A DNA stretch of 48,198 nt from Planctomycetota bacterium (GCA_030066775.1 JASJAY010000065.1:1-48198); one strand, 5' to 3'. Positions 34,271-41,816 are shown, counted from the stretch's first letter. Notes: generated from the sequence alone by a model not told the origin. Numbers and translations: made by a program.

Positions 34271-35050
34271 TTAGAGCGGACCGCTGATGCCGCCGTCCTT
34301 GCGGACGCGCCAGAAGTGGACGGCCATGAGCACCATGGCCATCACCGGCACGGCAATGCAGTGGAGCACGTAGAAACGAAGCAGCGTCGCCTCGCCGACG
34401 AATCGACCGGCAAGGAGCGCGTATCTGATGTCGTTGCCCGATGTGACGAAGTCGACGTCCTCGAATTTGAGGATGCCCTCCAGCGGGCCCTCGTGACCGA
34501 TCACGGGGTGGGCGCGCGCCATGTTCGTACCGACCGTCACGGCCCAGATCGCCAGCTGGTCCCAGGGCAGCAGGTAGCCCGTGAACGAGAGCAGCAGCGT
34601 GAGCACGAGGAGCACCACGCCGATGCCCCAGTTGAACTCGCGCGGGGGCTTGTACGAACCGGTCATGAAGACGCGGAACATGTGCAGCCACACCGTGATG
34701 ACCATCAGGTGGGCGCCCCAACGATGGATCTCACGCATGATGCCCAGCGGGACATCTTCGCGCAGCGCCATGATGTCGGTGTACGCGCTCGCTGCGACGG
34801 GGCGGTAGTAGAACATCAACAGGATGCCCGTCACCGCCTCGACGAGGAACAGGAAGAACGTCAGCCCGCCCATGCACCAGGTGAACGAGAGGCGGATACC
34901 CGACGAGCGGGCCCGCACGGGGTGCAGGTGCAGGAAGACGTTCGCAAGCATGACCATCGCACGGTTGCGTGCGGTGGTCGGCGGGCCGTGGCGGAAGATG
35001 CTCTTCCACACCTGCGTCCCGCGTAGGTAGTCACTGACCTTCTTGAGCAT
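34271..35050 (-). CDS. petB: Cytochrome b6-type N-terminal subunit with haem c_i cysteine
   Basis: 259 residues from the ATG at 35050 (GAGGGAG upstream). Four membrane helices. Haem b ligands: His109 (EIHRWGAH), His123 (WLHMFRV), His230 and His245 (VLHCIAVP…AVHFWRVRK). The 15-residue step between His230 and His245 is the b6f spacing, not the bc1 one. WCMGG at 58-62 aligns with YCLGG of plant cytochrome b6, whose Cys35 covalently holds haem c_i; Cys59 is therefore a probable haem c_i anchor. The end, [10 protein letters not shown], matches b6 closely. It forms the quinone-reactive core with subunit IV and the Rieske protein, oxidising (mena)quinol in the inner membrane. Confidence 0.95.
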   Translation of the reverse strand: MLKKVSDYLRGTQVWKSIFRHGPPTTARNRAMVMLANVFLHLHPVRARSSGIRLSFTWCMGGLTFFLFLVEAVTGILLMFYYRPVAASAYTDIMALREDVPLGIMREIHRWGAHLMVITVWLHMFRVFMTGSYKPPREFNWGIGVVLLVLTLLLSFTGYLLPWDQLAIWAVTVGTNMARAHPVIGHEGPLEGILKFEDVDFVTSGNDIRYALLAGRFVGEATLLRFYVLHCIAVPVMAMVLMAVHFWRVRKDGGISGPL

Positions 35051-35086
35051 GGCTCCCTCGGTATTGCCTATGCCGTGCTAATGGTT

Positions 35087-35710
35087 CTATGCCGTCGGCA
35101 GGAAGTAGTCAGGGCCCTCACACGTCCCCTGCTCCGGTTGGCACTTCACGTTCTTGTCGACCACGACGTTGCCCGTGATCGGGTCCTCGTACACCCGGAA
35201 CCGCTCCAGCGGACGCGGGGTCGGGCCCTCGAAGTTCACGCCGTTGATGTAGTAGCCCGAGCCGTGGCACGGGCACTTGAACTTCTTCTCGCCGGTGAGC
35301 CAGTTGGGCGTGCAGCCCAGGTGCGTGCAGACGGTCGAGATGGCGAGCAGCTTGCCCTCCGTGTTGACCATCCAGACGCCGTGGCTCTCCTTCCAGCTCT
35401 CGTCCACCGCCTCGGCGCCGAAGGTGGTCTTGGGCGCGGTCTGGAACTCCTGCGGCGGCTCGAAGTTCACGTTGGGGAAGAGGAAGCGCACGGTGCCGAG
35501 CGTCCCCAGGCCGCCGGCGGTGGCGAAGGCGCCCCAGCCGACGATCGTCGAGGCGAAGACCGCGCGGCGCGTGACGGGCAGCGGCGGCGCCGGGTCCTTC
35601 ACCGCGAGGCGGTCGACCTTGTCCTTGGCCTCGGTGGCGGCGCCCGCCACGGGGAAGTCGTAGGGCCAGGGGCTGGGCCACTGCTGAACCGGACGAACCT
35701 TGCCGGCCAT
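35087..35710 (-). CDS. Rieske [2Fe-2S] protein of the cytochrome b complex
   Basis: 207 residues from the ATG at 35710, three bases or so after the HEAT-like gene's stop, with GGAGG inside that gene's end. A twin-Arg start to the membrane helix (VTRRAVFAST, about 47-70) is typical of Rieske anchors. The cluster-binding motifs are CTHLGC at 128-133 and CPCHGSGY at 146-153, with both Cys and both His present and the disulfide Cys pair conserved. Its head domain shuttles electrons from quinol at the b site to the c-type acceptor, here presumably the octahaem protein. The N-terminal cytoplasmic extension of about 45 residues is somewhat long for the family. Confidence 0.95.
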   Translation of the reverse strand: MAGKVRPVQQWPSPWPYDFPVAGAATEAKDKVDRLAVKDPAPPLPVTRRAVFASTIVGWGAFATAGGLGTLGTVRFLFPNVNFEPPQEFQTAPKTTFGAEAVDESWKESHGVWMVNTEGKLLAISTVCTHLGCTPNWLTGEKKFKCPCHGSGYYINGVNFEGPTPRPLERFRVYEDPITGNVVVDKNVKCQPEQGTCEGPDYFLPTA

Positions 35711-35712
35711 GC

Positions 35713-36801
35713 CTAATCCTCCTTGGGCGCCGTCGTGGCACCCCAACGCTTCAGCGCCTCACGCGCGACCTGGCGAACGCTCTCGTCGCCTTCGAGGTCG
35801 CTCTTCGTGAGCCGCTCGACCTTCTGCTTGAGCTCGGCGTCGCCGAGCACCGCCGCCGCGCGCGAGGCGTTGCGCAGCGCGCCGGGCTGGAACCGCTCGC
35901 CGATGCCGAGCTCGGCCAGCCCCTCGCGGGTGAGCGCTTGGCCGACGATCTGCGCGACGCGGTCGACCTCGCCGCCGTCGACGGTCTGCTTCATGCGCAG
36001 GCCGCGCACGCCGAGGCCGCACGCGCTCTGCACCTTCACGCCGGGATGCCGGGCCTCGAGCCCGCGGCGCAGGGCGCGCACCACGGCCGGGTCTTCCTCA
36101 CCGGGCGCACGCGCCAGCTTGACCAGACCGGTCACGGCGACGGCGCGGATCTCGTCGTCGCGCTCCTCGAGCACGACGCGCGCGAGCGCAGACTGCGCGG
36201 CGCGGCCCTCGAAGTACACGAGCCCGAGCGCGGCGCCGAAGCGCACGTCGTCGTCGTAGTTGCGCCGGCCTTCCGGGTAGAGCGCGCGCAACAGGCTGTC
36301 GATGCCGTCTTCGGCCTGGGTCAGACCGATCATGATCGCGAGCAGCTCCTGGCGCTTGACCGAGGCGTTCTCGTTGAGCGACTTGTCCATCGCCTCGACG
36401 AGGCCCTCGCGGAAGCCGAGCTGTGCGTAGAAGGGCGGCTCGCGCTTGGGGTTGGCCTTCTGCTTGTCGTACTCGTCGCGCACGAGCAACGCGAGCTGGT
36501 GCGCGGCCTGCGCCTGCTGGTTGCTGCCGCCGGAGCGCACGCGCTCGAGCAGCTCCTGCGGCGTGTCGGTGTCCTTGGCGAACGCCCCGAAGAGCAGGAA
36601 CACGCCCAGCGCCGCCACGACGATCAAGAGCGGGAAGAGGAAGAACTGCCAGACGAGGACCGTGCTCTTCGACGTCTTCGGCTTCGGCTCTTCGCGCTGG
36701 AAGAGGTCCGATCCGGCGGGCTTCACGGAGCCCACGTCACCTGCTCCGGATCCTCCGGGATCCGCGCCGGGTGCATCATGGCTGTACGGCTGCTCGGGCA
36801 A
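35713..36801 (-). CDS. Single-pass membrane protein with HEAT-like repeats, first gene of the respiratory run
   Basis: 362 residues if the TTG at 36801 is used. GTG codons at 36735 and 36726 are alternatives, the former with GGAG about 8 nt upstream, so the start is uncertain. A Pro/Gly-rich cytoplasmic head is followed by one membrane helix (about 48-72) and then an Ala/Leu/Glu/Arg-rich helical region with HEAT-like repeats (for example VRFGAALGLVYF, IRAVAVTGLVKLA). No cofactor motif is seen. It heads the cluster, and its stop overlaps the ribosome-site region of the Rieske gene, so it is co-translated with the complex. A scaffold or assembly factor for the Rieske/cytochrome b complex is my best guess. 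Confidence 0.8.
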   Translation of the reverse strand: MPEQPYSHDAPGADPGGSGAGDVGSVKPAGSDLFQREEPKPKTSKSTVLVWQFFLFPLLIVVAALGVFLLFGAFAKDTDTPQELLERVRSGGSNQQAQAAHQLALLVRDEYDKQKANPKREPPFYAQLGFREGLVEAMDKSLNENASVKRQELLAIMIGLTQAEDGIDSLLRALYPEGRRNYDDDVRFGAALGLVYFEGRAAQSALARVVLEERDDEIRAVAVTGLVKLARAPGEEDPAVVRALRRGLEARHPGVKVQSACGLGVRGLRMKQTVDGGEVDRVAQIVGQALTREGLAELGIGERFQPGALRNASRAAAVLGDAELKQKVERLTKSDLEGDESVRQVAREALKRWGATTAPKED

Positions 36802-36819
36802 GGGCTCGGCGTCGCGGCA

Positions 36820-36825
36820 AGAGTA
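36820..36825 (-). promoter_or_regulatory. Candidate -10 box upstream of the respiratory run
   Basis: Minus-strand TACTCT lies 18 nt before the TTG at 36801, inside the 276-bp gap that must contain the promoter of the respiratory genes. No recognisable -35 box is 17 nt upstream. The call is weak because in such GC-rich DNA any AT-containing hexamer stands out. Confidence 0.25.
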
Positions 36826-36962
36826 GGGGTGCAGCCGCGGCGCAGGCTTGCGCGTCTCCCACGTCGCGGTCAGCGAATGGTAGGAAGTGGGCCCCCCTCG
36901 GCCCAGACCTTCCTGGAGGGAATCGGGGGCTCGGAGACCCCCAATCCTCGCTTTTCCGGAGG

Positions 36963-36983
36963 GTCTGGACGGGGTGTCCAGAC
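36963..36983. other. Perfect 8-bp hairpin in the gap between the DAHP synthase and respiratory genes
   Basis: GTCTGGAC-GGGGT-GTCCAGAC at 36963-36983. Next to it is a weaker GGGGG…CCCCC structure at 36925-36942. It lies upstream of the respiratory run and downstream of the DAHP synthase terminator. It could be a regulator site, a leader structure or part of a small RNA; nothing in the sequence decides. Confidence 0.35.
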
Positions 36984-37035
36984 TGCGCCGTGACGAGCGG
37001 TGCGGGGACCGGACAGCGCGTCCTGTACGCGACGG

Positions 37036-37054
37036 AAAAACCCCCTTGCGGGGC
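37036..37054 (-). terminator. aroF: Rho-independent terminator of the DAHP synthase gene
   Basis: On the minus strand: CCCC, GCAA tetraloop, GGGG(G), then TTTTT. It stands about 25 nt after the aroF-type stop codon and has the standard hairpin-plus-T-run structure. Confidence 0.75.
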
Positions 37055-37077
37055 GCGCGCCGTGCGTTAAGCGCTGC

Positions 37078-38106
37078 CTACGCGTCCGAAGAGGGGATGT
37101 CGCTCTTGCGCACGCTGGCCAGGAGGCGCATGTCCTCGCAGAGGTCGCGGAACGCCTCGGGCCGGAGGGCCTGCTCTGCGTCGCTGAGCGCCTCTTCCGG
37201 GCGGCGGTGCACCTCGACGATCACGCCGTCCGCGCCCGCGGCGACGGCGGCACGCGCCATGGGCGGCACCAGCTGCGCGTGGCCCGTGCCGTGGCTCGGA
37301 TCGACGATGACCGGCAGGTGCGTACGCGTACGCAGAACGGCCACGGCGGCCAGATCGAGCAGATTGCGCGTCGAGGGGTCGAATCCGCGCACGCCGCGCT
37401 CACAGAGCACGACGTTCGGATTGCCCTGCGCGAGCACGTACTCGGCTGCCATCAGCCAGTCCGTGATCGTGGCCGAGCGGCCGCGCTTGAGCAGGACGGG
37501 GTGGCCCGACTGCCCGAGCTCGATCAGCAGATCGAAGTTGTTCATGTTGCGCGTGCCGACCTGGACCATGTCCACGTTCGTCACGCAGGCCTCGACGTGG
37601 CGCGGGTCCATGACCTCGCTCACCGTCGGCAGCCCCGTCTCGAGGCTGGCGTCACGCAGCAGGCGCAGGCCGTCGATGCCCAGACCGCGGAAGGAGTACG
37701 GGCTCGTACGCGGCTTGTAGGCGCCGCCGCGGAGCAGATCCGCCCCCGCCGCCTTGACGGCACGGGCCGTCTCCAGCAGCTGGTCCGCCGACTCCACGGC
37801 GCAGGGCCCGCCGATGAGGGTCAGCCCCCCACCGCCGATGCGCACCCGGCCCACCTTGACGACCGTGGGCTCCTGCTGGTGCTCGAGGCTCGAGAGCGTG
37901 TAGGTCGAGGACAGCGCCACGACCTTGCGCACGCCGGGGACCAGCCTGAGCGGCTGGCGCTTGAGGACATCGAGATCGCCCTCGACGATCAGGAGCTCGC
38001 CGTACGCCGAGGGCGTGGCCTGGGCCTGGCAGCCGGCGGCCTGGACGCGGTCCAGGAGCTGGGCGCGCTGCTCGGGGGTGATGGCGGGATCGAGGACGAT
38101 CAGCAT
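37078..38106 (-). CDS. aroF: 3-deoxy-7-phosphoheptulonate synthase (DAHP synthase) with N-terminal regulatory domain
   Basis: 342 residues from the ATG at 38106. The first ~75 residues (MLIVLDPAITPEQRAQLL…) are the ferredoxin-like/ACT-type regulatory domain seen in Thermotoga-type enzymes. The catalytic barrel follows: GGPCAVES, LRGGAYKPRTSPYSFRGLG, IQVGTRN-like VQVGTRNMNNF, LLKRG, LCERG and VDPSHGTG, which supply phosphate- and metal-binding residues. It condenses PEP with erythrose-4-phosphate, the first step of the shikimate pathway. The N-terminal domain probably allows feedback inhibition by an aromatic amino acid. It is transcribed divergently from tpiA and ends at the terminator at 37036. 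Confidence 0.95.
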   Translation of the reverse strand: MLIVLDPAITPEQRAQLLDRVQAAGCQAQATPSAYGELLIVEGDLDVLKRQPLRLVPGVRKVVALSSTYTLSSLEHQQEPTVVKVGRVRIGGGGLTLIGGPCAVESADQLLETARAVKAAGADLLRGGAYKPRTSPYSFRGLGIDGLRLLRDASLETGLPTVSEVMDPRHVEACVTNVDMVQVGTRNMNNFDLLIELGQSGHPVLLKRGRSATITDWLMAAEYVLAQGNPNVVLCERGVRGFDPSTRNLLDLAAVAVLRTRTHLPVIVDPSHGTGHAQLVPPMARAAVAAGADGVIVEVHRRPEEALSDAEQALRPEAFRDLCEDMRLLASVRKSDIPSSDA

Positions 38107-38212
38107 GCGGCGGAATCCTAGCGGCGCTGGACGGCACTTGCGCACTCTGACCAACGCTCGTGTCCGGGCCGGAGGCGGTCTGCGGGGGCGTGACCTCCGG
38201 GAAGCGCGTGGG

Positions 38213-38218
38213 TACGCT
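38213..38218 (+). promoter_or_regulatory. tpiA: Candidate -10 box, 6 nt before tpiA start
   Basis: TACGCT followed by CCGCTC and then the ATG at 38225. With normal spacing transcription would start at the start codon, giving a leaderless mRNA; no Shine-Dalgarno is present. On the other side of the same gap, TAGGAT (38115-38120, minus strand) lies 8 nt before the aroF-type start. Confidence 0.4.
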
Positions 38219-38224
38219 CCGCTC

Positions 38225-39004
38225 ATGACGACGCCCGAACGACGCCCTCTGGTGGCAGGCAACTGGAAGATGAACGGCGGTCGCGCCGACGCCCGGGGCT
38301 GGGCCGAGGCCGCCCGCGTGGTGGCCGACCAGACCTCGAACGAGGTGGCCCTGTTCCCCCCCTACCCCTGGCTGGGCCTGGTCCTCGAGGCCGTGGGCGG
38401 CGCCGGGGCCAAGGTCGTGGTGGGCGGCCAGGCCTGCCATCCGGAGCCCTCCGGGGCCTTCACGGGCGCCGTTTCGGCCGGGATGCTGGCCGATCTGGGC
38501 TGCAAGTCGGTGCTCTGCGGCCACAGCGAGCGCCGCCACGTCTTCGGCGAGAGCGACGACTTCGTGGCCAAGAGCATGGCGGCGGCCCTGGAGGCGGGGC
38601 TCGTCCCGGTGCTCTGCGTCGGCGAGACCGCCGAGGAGCGCGAGGCCGGCCAGACGGAGGCCGTCGTGGCGCGCCAGCTCGACGCCGGCCTGGCCGTGCT
38701 CCGCTCGGGCGACGACCCCCTGATCGTGGCCTACGAGCCGGTCTGGGCGATCGGGACGGGCAACCCGGCCACGCCCAAGGAGGCCGCCGAGGCCCACGCC
38801 TTCATCCGCCAGCGGATCGCCGAGCGCGATCCCGAGCGGGCCGCGACGGTCCGAATCCTCTACGGCGGCAGCGTCAAGCCGAGCAACATTGACGGCTTCC
38901 TCGCGGTACCGGACGTCGACGGCGCGCTCGTGGGTGGCGCCTCGCTGGACCCGGAGACCTTCGCGCCGATCGCGTGCGCGAAGGCCGGGACGGCCGACGG
39001 CTAG
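38225..39004 (+). CDS. tpiA: Triosephosphate isomerase
   Basis: 259 residues from the ATG at 38225. Active-site residues are all present: Lys15 in GNWKMN, His100 in CGHSERR, Glu171 in AYEPVWAIGTG, and the phosphate-binding loop LYGGSVKPSN. It interconverts dihydroxyacetone phosphate and glyceraldehyde 3-phosphate in the cytoplasm. First gene of a plus-strand run; the 117-bp divergent gap before it has no clear ribosome site but a TACGCT box 6 nt from the ATG. secG follows after 56 bp. Confidence 0.97.
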   Translation: MTTPERRPLVAGNWKMNGGRADARGWAEAARVVADQTSNEVALFPPYPWLGLVLEAVGGAGAKVVVGGQACHPEPSGAFTGAVSAGMLADLGCKSVLCGHSERRHVFGESDDFVAKSMAAALEAGLVPVLCVGETAEEREAGQTEAVVARQLDAGLAVLRSGDDPLIVAYEPVWAIGTGNPATPKEAAEAHAFIRQRIAERDPERAATVRILYGGSVKPSNIDGFLAVPDVDGALVGGASLDPETFAPIACAKAGTADG

Positions 39005-39060
39005 TCCGCGAGCCTGGGCGAGGCCGTATGCTCGCCCGTTCGACCCGCTGGGAGGCCCCC

Positions 39061-39561
39061 GTGCCGCTCGACACGCTCGCATTGCCCGTTGCCGCGCTCT
39101 CGGACGTGCTCACGACGCTCGTCATGGTGCTCTTCCTGCTGTCGGCGTTCCTGCTGACCGTCGTCGTCCTGCTCCAGGAGGGCAAGGGCGGCGGGCTCTC
39201 CGGTGCCTTCGGCGGTGCCGGCGCCGAGGCGTTCGGCGTGAAGGCCGGCACGGTCAACAAGTTCACCGCCTGGCTCGGCGCGGCCTTCCTCGGCCTCGCC
39301 CTGCTGCATGCCGGTCTCGTCTCCGCCTACAGCACGTTCAGCGTCGAGGGGGACACGCGTCCCGCCGTCGGCGACATCCTGCCCGGCGACGAGGATGCCG
39401 GCGACGCCAACACGGAGAACACCGAGGGGAACGGCGACGAGCAGCCCGCTCCCGGCGGTGGCAACGGCGACGAGCAGCCTGCTCCGGGCGGCGGCAACGG
39501 CGACAGCGACGAGGGCGACGGCAACGGGAACCCGGCGCCCGGCGACGACAGCGACGGGTAG
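39061..39561 (+). CDS. secG: Preprotein translocase subunit SecG with long acidic tail
   Basis: 166 residues from GTG at 39061 (GGGAGG upstream). The SecG core is clear: a first membrane helix ending in VVLLQEGKGGGLSGAFGG, the family signature, then the second helix (AWLGAAFLGLALLHAGLV). SecG assists protein export through SecYE. After residue about 100 there is a tail of some 65 residues made of Gly, Asp, Glu, Asn and Pro, containing two copies of an 11-residue unit NGDEQPAPGGG and a partial third. Most SecG proteins are about 75-130 residues, so the tail is unusual; it should face the cytoplasm or periplasm as a flexible, acidic extension. Confidence 0.93.
   Translation: MPLDTLALPVAALSDVLTTLVMVLFLLSAFLLTVVVLLQEGKGGGLSGAFGGAGAEAFGVKAGTVNKFTAWLGAAFLGLALLHAGLVSAYSTFSVEGDTRPAVGDILPGDEDAGDANTENTEGNGDEQPAPGGGNGDEQPAPGGGNGDSDEGDGNGNPAPGDDSDG
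39430..39495 (+). repeat. Tandem 33-bp repeat inside secG (2 copies)
   Basis: Two consecutive 33-nt units (39430-39462 and 39463-39495) differ at three positions, all silent; each encodes NGDEQPAPGGG. A partial third unit starts at 39496. The silent differences argue that the peptide is maintained by selection, or that the duplication is not recent. Confidence 0.8.
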
Positions 39562-39567
39562 GTCCGC

Positions 39568-40464
39568 GTGAGCACCCCGGAGCCCGTTCGCTCCATGACC
39601 GGTGCCGGCTCCCACATCGTGGAGTCGGAGGCCGGCCGCTTCGAGGTCGAGGCGCGTTCGGTCAACAACCGCTTCCTCAAGACCTCGGTCCGCGCCTACG
39701 GCCCGCTGCCGAATCCCGAGGCCACCGTCGAAGCCCGCGTCCGCGAGCGCATCCGCCGCGGCCACGTCTCGATCACGGTCCGCTACCGGCCGCCGGCCGA
39801 CGCGGCCATCGCCCAGCGCATCGACGAGGCGGCCTTCCTCGCCGTCGCGAAGCGCCTCAAGGCGCTGGCCGAAGAGGGGGGCGTCAAGAAGCCCACCACG
39901 GGCGACGTGCTGGCCGCTGCCCAGGGCATGGGCGATCCCGGCCGCGCCTGGGACGAGACGACGCACGTGCCCGTGTTGATCGAGGCGGTGGACGGCGCGC
40001 TCGACAACCTGATCGTCGCGCGCGAGGCCGAGGGCACGCGCATGGCGGACGAGCTCGTGCGGGTGCTGAAGGACATCGGCATCCACACCGAGGCCGTCCG
40101 GGTCCAGGCCGACGAGATCCCCAGTGCGGCCCGCACGCGCCTCGAGGCGCGCCTCGAGAAGCTGCTCGAGGGCACCGGGGCGCCGATCGAGCCCCAGTGG
40201 CTCGCCCGCGAGGTCGCGCTCCTGGCCGACAAGGCCGACGTGACCGAGGAGCTGGCCCGGCTCGCGGCCCACGTCGAGGAGTTCGAAGATCTCCTGGCCG
40301 AGGGCGGCGTCGTCGGCCGGCGGCTCGACTTCCTGGTCCAGGAGCTCCACCGGGAAGCCAACACAGTGGGCAGCAAGGCCAACCAGCTCGAGCTCACGCG
40401 GGTCGTCATGGACCTCAAGTCCGACGTCGAGCGCCTGCGCGAGCAGGTCCAGAACCTGGAGTAG
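39568..40464 (+). CDS. yicC: YicC family endoribonuclease-like protein
   Basis: 298 residues from GTG at 39568, 6 nt after the secG stop. Family signature at the N-terminus: RSMTGAGSHIVESEAGRFEVEARSVN contains the SMTG(F/A)G motif and the SVNNRFL segment. The C-terminal DUF1732 part is present (ALLADKADVTEELARLAAHV and GRRLDFLVQELHREANTVGSKA). YicC proteins in E. coli act in small-RNA turnover; the family is cytoplasmic. The gene sits directly before gmk, the usual arrangement in many bacteria. Confidence 0.95.
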   Translation: MSTPEPVRSMTGAGSHIVESEAGRFEVEARSVNNRFLKTSVRAYGPLPNPEATVEARVRERIRRGHVSITVRYRPPADAAIAQRIDEAAFLAVAKRLKALAEEGGVKKPTTGDVLAAAQGMGDPGRAWDETTHVPVLIEAVDGALDNLIVAREAEGTRMADELVRVLKDIGIHTEAVRVQADEIPSAARTRLEARLEKLLEGTGAPIEPQWLAREVALLADKADVTEELARLAAHVEEFEDLLAEGGVVGRRLDFLVQELHREANTVGSKANQLELTRVVMDLKSDVERLREQVQNLE

Positions 40465-40471
40465 GCGAGAG

Positions 40472-41044
40472 GTGGCCGCCGACGCGACGCCCCGGCTCAT
40501 CGTGATGTCGGGCCTCTCCGGGGCCGGCAAGACGACCATCGCGGAGCGGCTCCTCCGGGACGCGCGCTTCGCCCGGGCGCTGACCGCGACGACGCGGGGG
40601 CCCCGCGGCGCCGAGCAGGACGGGGTCGACTACCACTTCCTGACGAAGGTCGCCTTCCAGGCGGGTATCGAGCGCGGGGACTTCCTGGAGCACGCCGTCG
40701 TCTACGACCGGCTCTACGGCACGCCCCGGGCAAACGTGCAGAAGATCCTCGATTCCGGGCGACACTGCGTGCTTGTCGTCGACGTCCAGGGGGCCGCAAG
40801 CCTTAGGGCCCTCGGGATCGAGGCGACCTACGTATTCGTCAAGGCGCCTAGCCTCGAACAGCTCGAGGCGCGGCTTCGCGGCCGGGCCCAAGACGACGAC
40901 GACGAGATCCAGGCCCGGCTCGAGGCGGTGAAGCGCGAGCTGGCGGAGGAACCCCACTTCGACGTGGTGCTGGTGAACGAGACGGTCGAGGTGGCTGCGC
41001 GCGAGCTCGCGCGTCACCTCGGGATCGACCTCGCCGACGGGTAG
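40472..41044 (+). CDS. gmk: Guanylate kinase
   Basis: 190 residues from GTG at 40472, 7 nt after the yicC stop. P-loop SGLSGAGKT at about 13-21. The GMP-binding region ATTRGPRGAEQDGVDYHFL and the segment VLVVDVQGA match guanylate kinases. It phosphorylates GMP/dGMP to the diphosphates. A length close to the usual 190-210 residues and intact motifs imply activity. rpoZ follows 22 bp downstream, a common pairing with gmk. Confidence 0.95.
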   Translation: MAADATPRLIVMSGLSGAGKTTIAERLLRDARFARALTATTRGPRGAEQDGVDYHFLTKVAFQAGIERGDFLEHAVVYDRLYGTPRANVQKILDSGRHCVLVVDVQGAASLRALGIEATYVFVKAPSLEQLEARLRGRAQDDDDEIQARLEAVKRELAEEPHFDVVLVNETVEVAARELARHLGIDLADG

Positions 41045-41066
41045 GCGGCGGAGGACGGAGGCGACG

Positions 41067-41273
41067 ATGGAAGACAAGATCCGAGTGCTGGACGAGCTGG
41101 AGCGCAAGGTGGGCGGCCGGTTCAAGCTGACCGCGCTGCTGCAGAAGCGCATCCGCGAGCTCGTCGCCGGCGCCCCGCGCCTGGTCGAGATCAAGTCCGA
41201 GAACCCGATCGACATCGCGATCGAGGAGATCCGCGCCGACAAGATCGAGCTGGTCGCCGAGGACGCCGAGTAG
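41067..41273 (+). CDS. rpoZ: RNA polymerase omega subunit
   Basis: 68 residues from ATG at 41067 with GGAGG about 10 nt upstream. The family pattern appears in GGRFKLTALLQKRIRELVAG (helix binding the beta' subunit) followed by NPIDIAIEEIRADKI. The N-terminal part is short but within the family range. Lies between gmk and coaC, as in many genomes. Confidence 0.93.
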   Translation: MEDKIRVLDELERKVGGRFKLTALLQKRIRELVAGAPRLVEIKSENPIDIAIEEIRADKIELVAEDAE

Positions 41274-41282
41274 CGACCGCCG

Positions 41283-41816
41283 ATGGCACGCGTCCTCGTC
41301 GGCGTCGGTGGCTCGATCGCGGCCTACAAGGCCTGCGACCTGGTCTCCAAGCTCGTGCAGGCCGGGCACACGGTCGACGTGGTCATGACCCGCGAGGCCG
41401 GCTGGTTCGTCACGCCGCTTGCGTTCAATGCGTTGACGCACCGCGAGACCCTCACGGACGACACCTGGACGTCCACGACCGGCCCCGCGGCGCATCTCGC
41501 CGCGACCGAGCAGGCCGACCTGTTCGTGGTCGCCCCCTGCACGGCCAACCTGATCGGCAAGTTCGCCCACGGCATCGCCGACGAGATCGTCTCGACCACC
41601 TACCTGGGCTCTTCCGCCCCGGTCCTGGTCGCGCCGGCCATGAACACGCGCATGTGGAAGCACCCCCGCGTGCAGGCCAACGTGAAGGTGCTCGAGGCCG
41701 ACGGCGTCACCTTCGTGGGGCCCGAGACGGGCTACCTGGCCGAGGCCGAGGAGGGCGAGGGCCGCATGAGCGAGCCCGCCACCATCCTCGCTGCCGTCGA
41801 ATCCGCGCTGGGGTAG
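41283..41816 (+). CDS. coaC: Phosphopantothenoylcysteine decarboxylase, CoaC domain only
   Basis: 177 residues from ATG at 41283. Flavoprotein fold: VGVGGSIAAYKACDLVSKL at the N-terminus, the conserved His in AAHLAATEQAD, the Asn-containing CTANLIGKFAHGIADE and the PAMN motif VAPAMNTRMW. It decarboxylates 4'-phosphopantothenoylcysteine in coenzyme A synthesis using FMN. In most bacteria CoaC is fused to the CoaB synthetase (total about 400 residues). Here the gene stops after the decarboxylase domain, and the next gene is unrelated, so CoaB must be encoded elsewhere. No frameshift was seen at the end. Confidence 0.93.
   Translation: MARVLVGVGGSIAAYKACDLVSKLVQAGHTVDVVMTREAGWFVTPLAFNALTHRETLTDDTWTSTTGPAAHLAATEQADLFVVAPCTANLIGKFAHGIADEIVSTTYLGSSAPVLVAPAMNTRMWKHPRVQANVKVLEADGVTFVGPETGYLAEAEEGEGRMSEPATILAAVESALG

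Noticed and set aside
39430..39495. CRISPR-like repeat in secG
   Set aside because: Two in-frame tandem coding units without spacers; an ordinary coding repeat.
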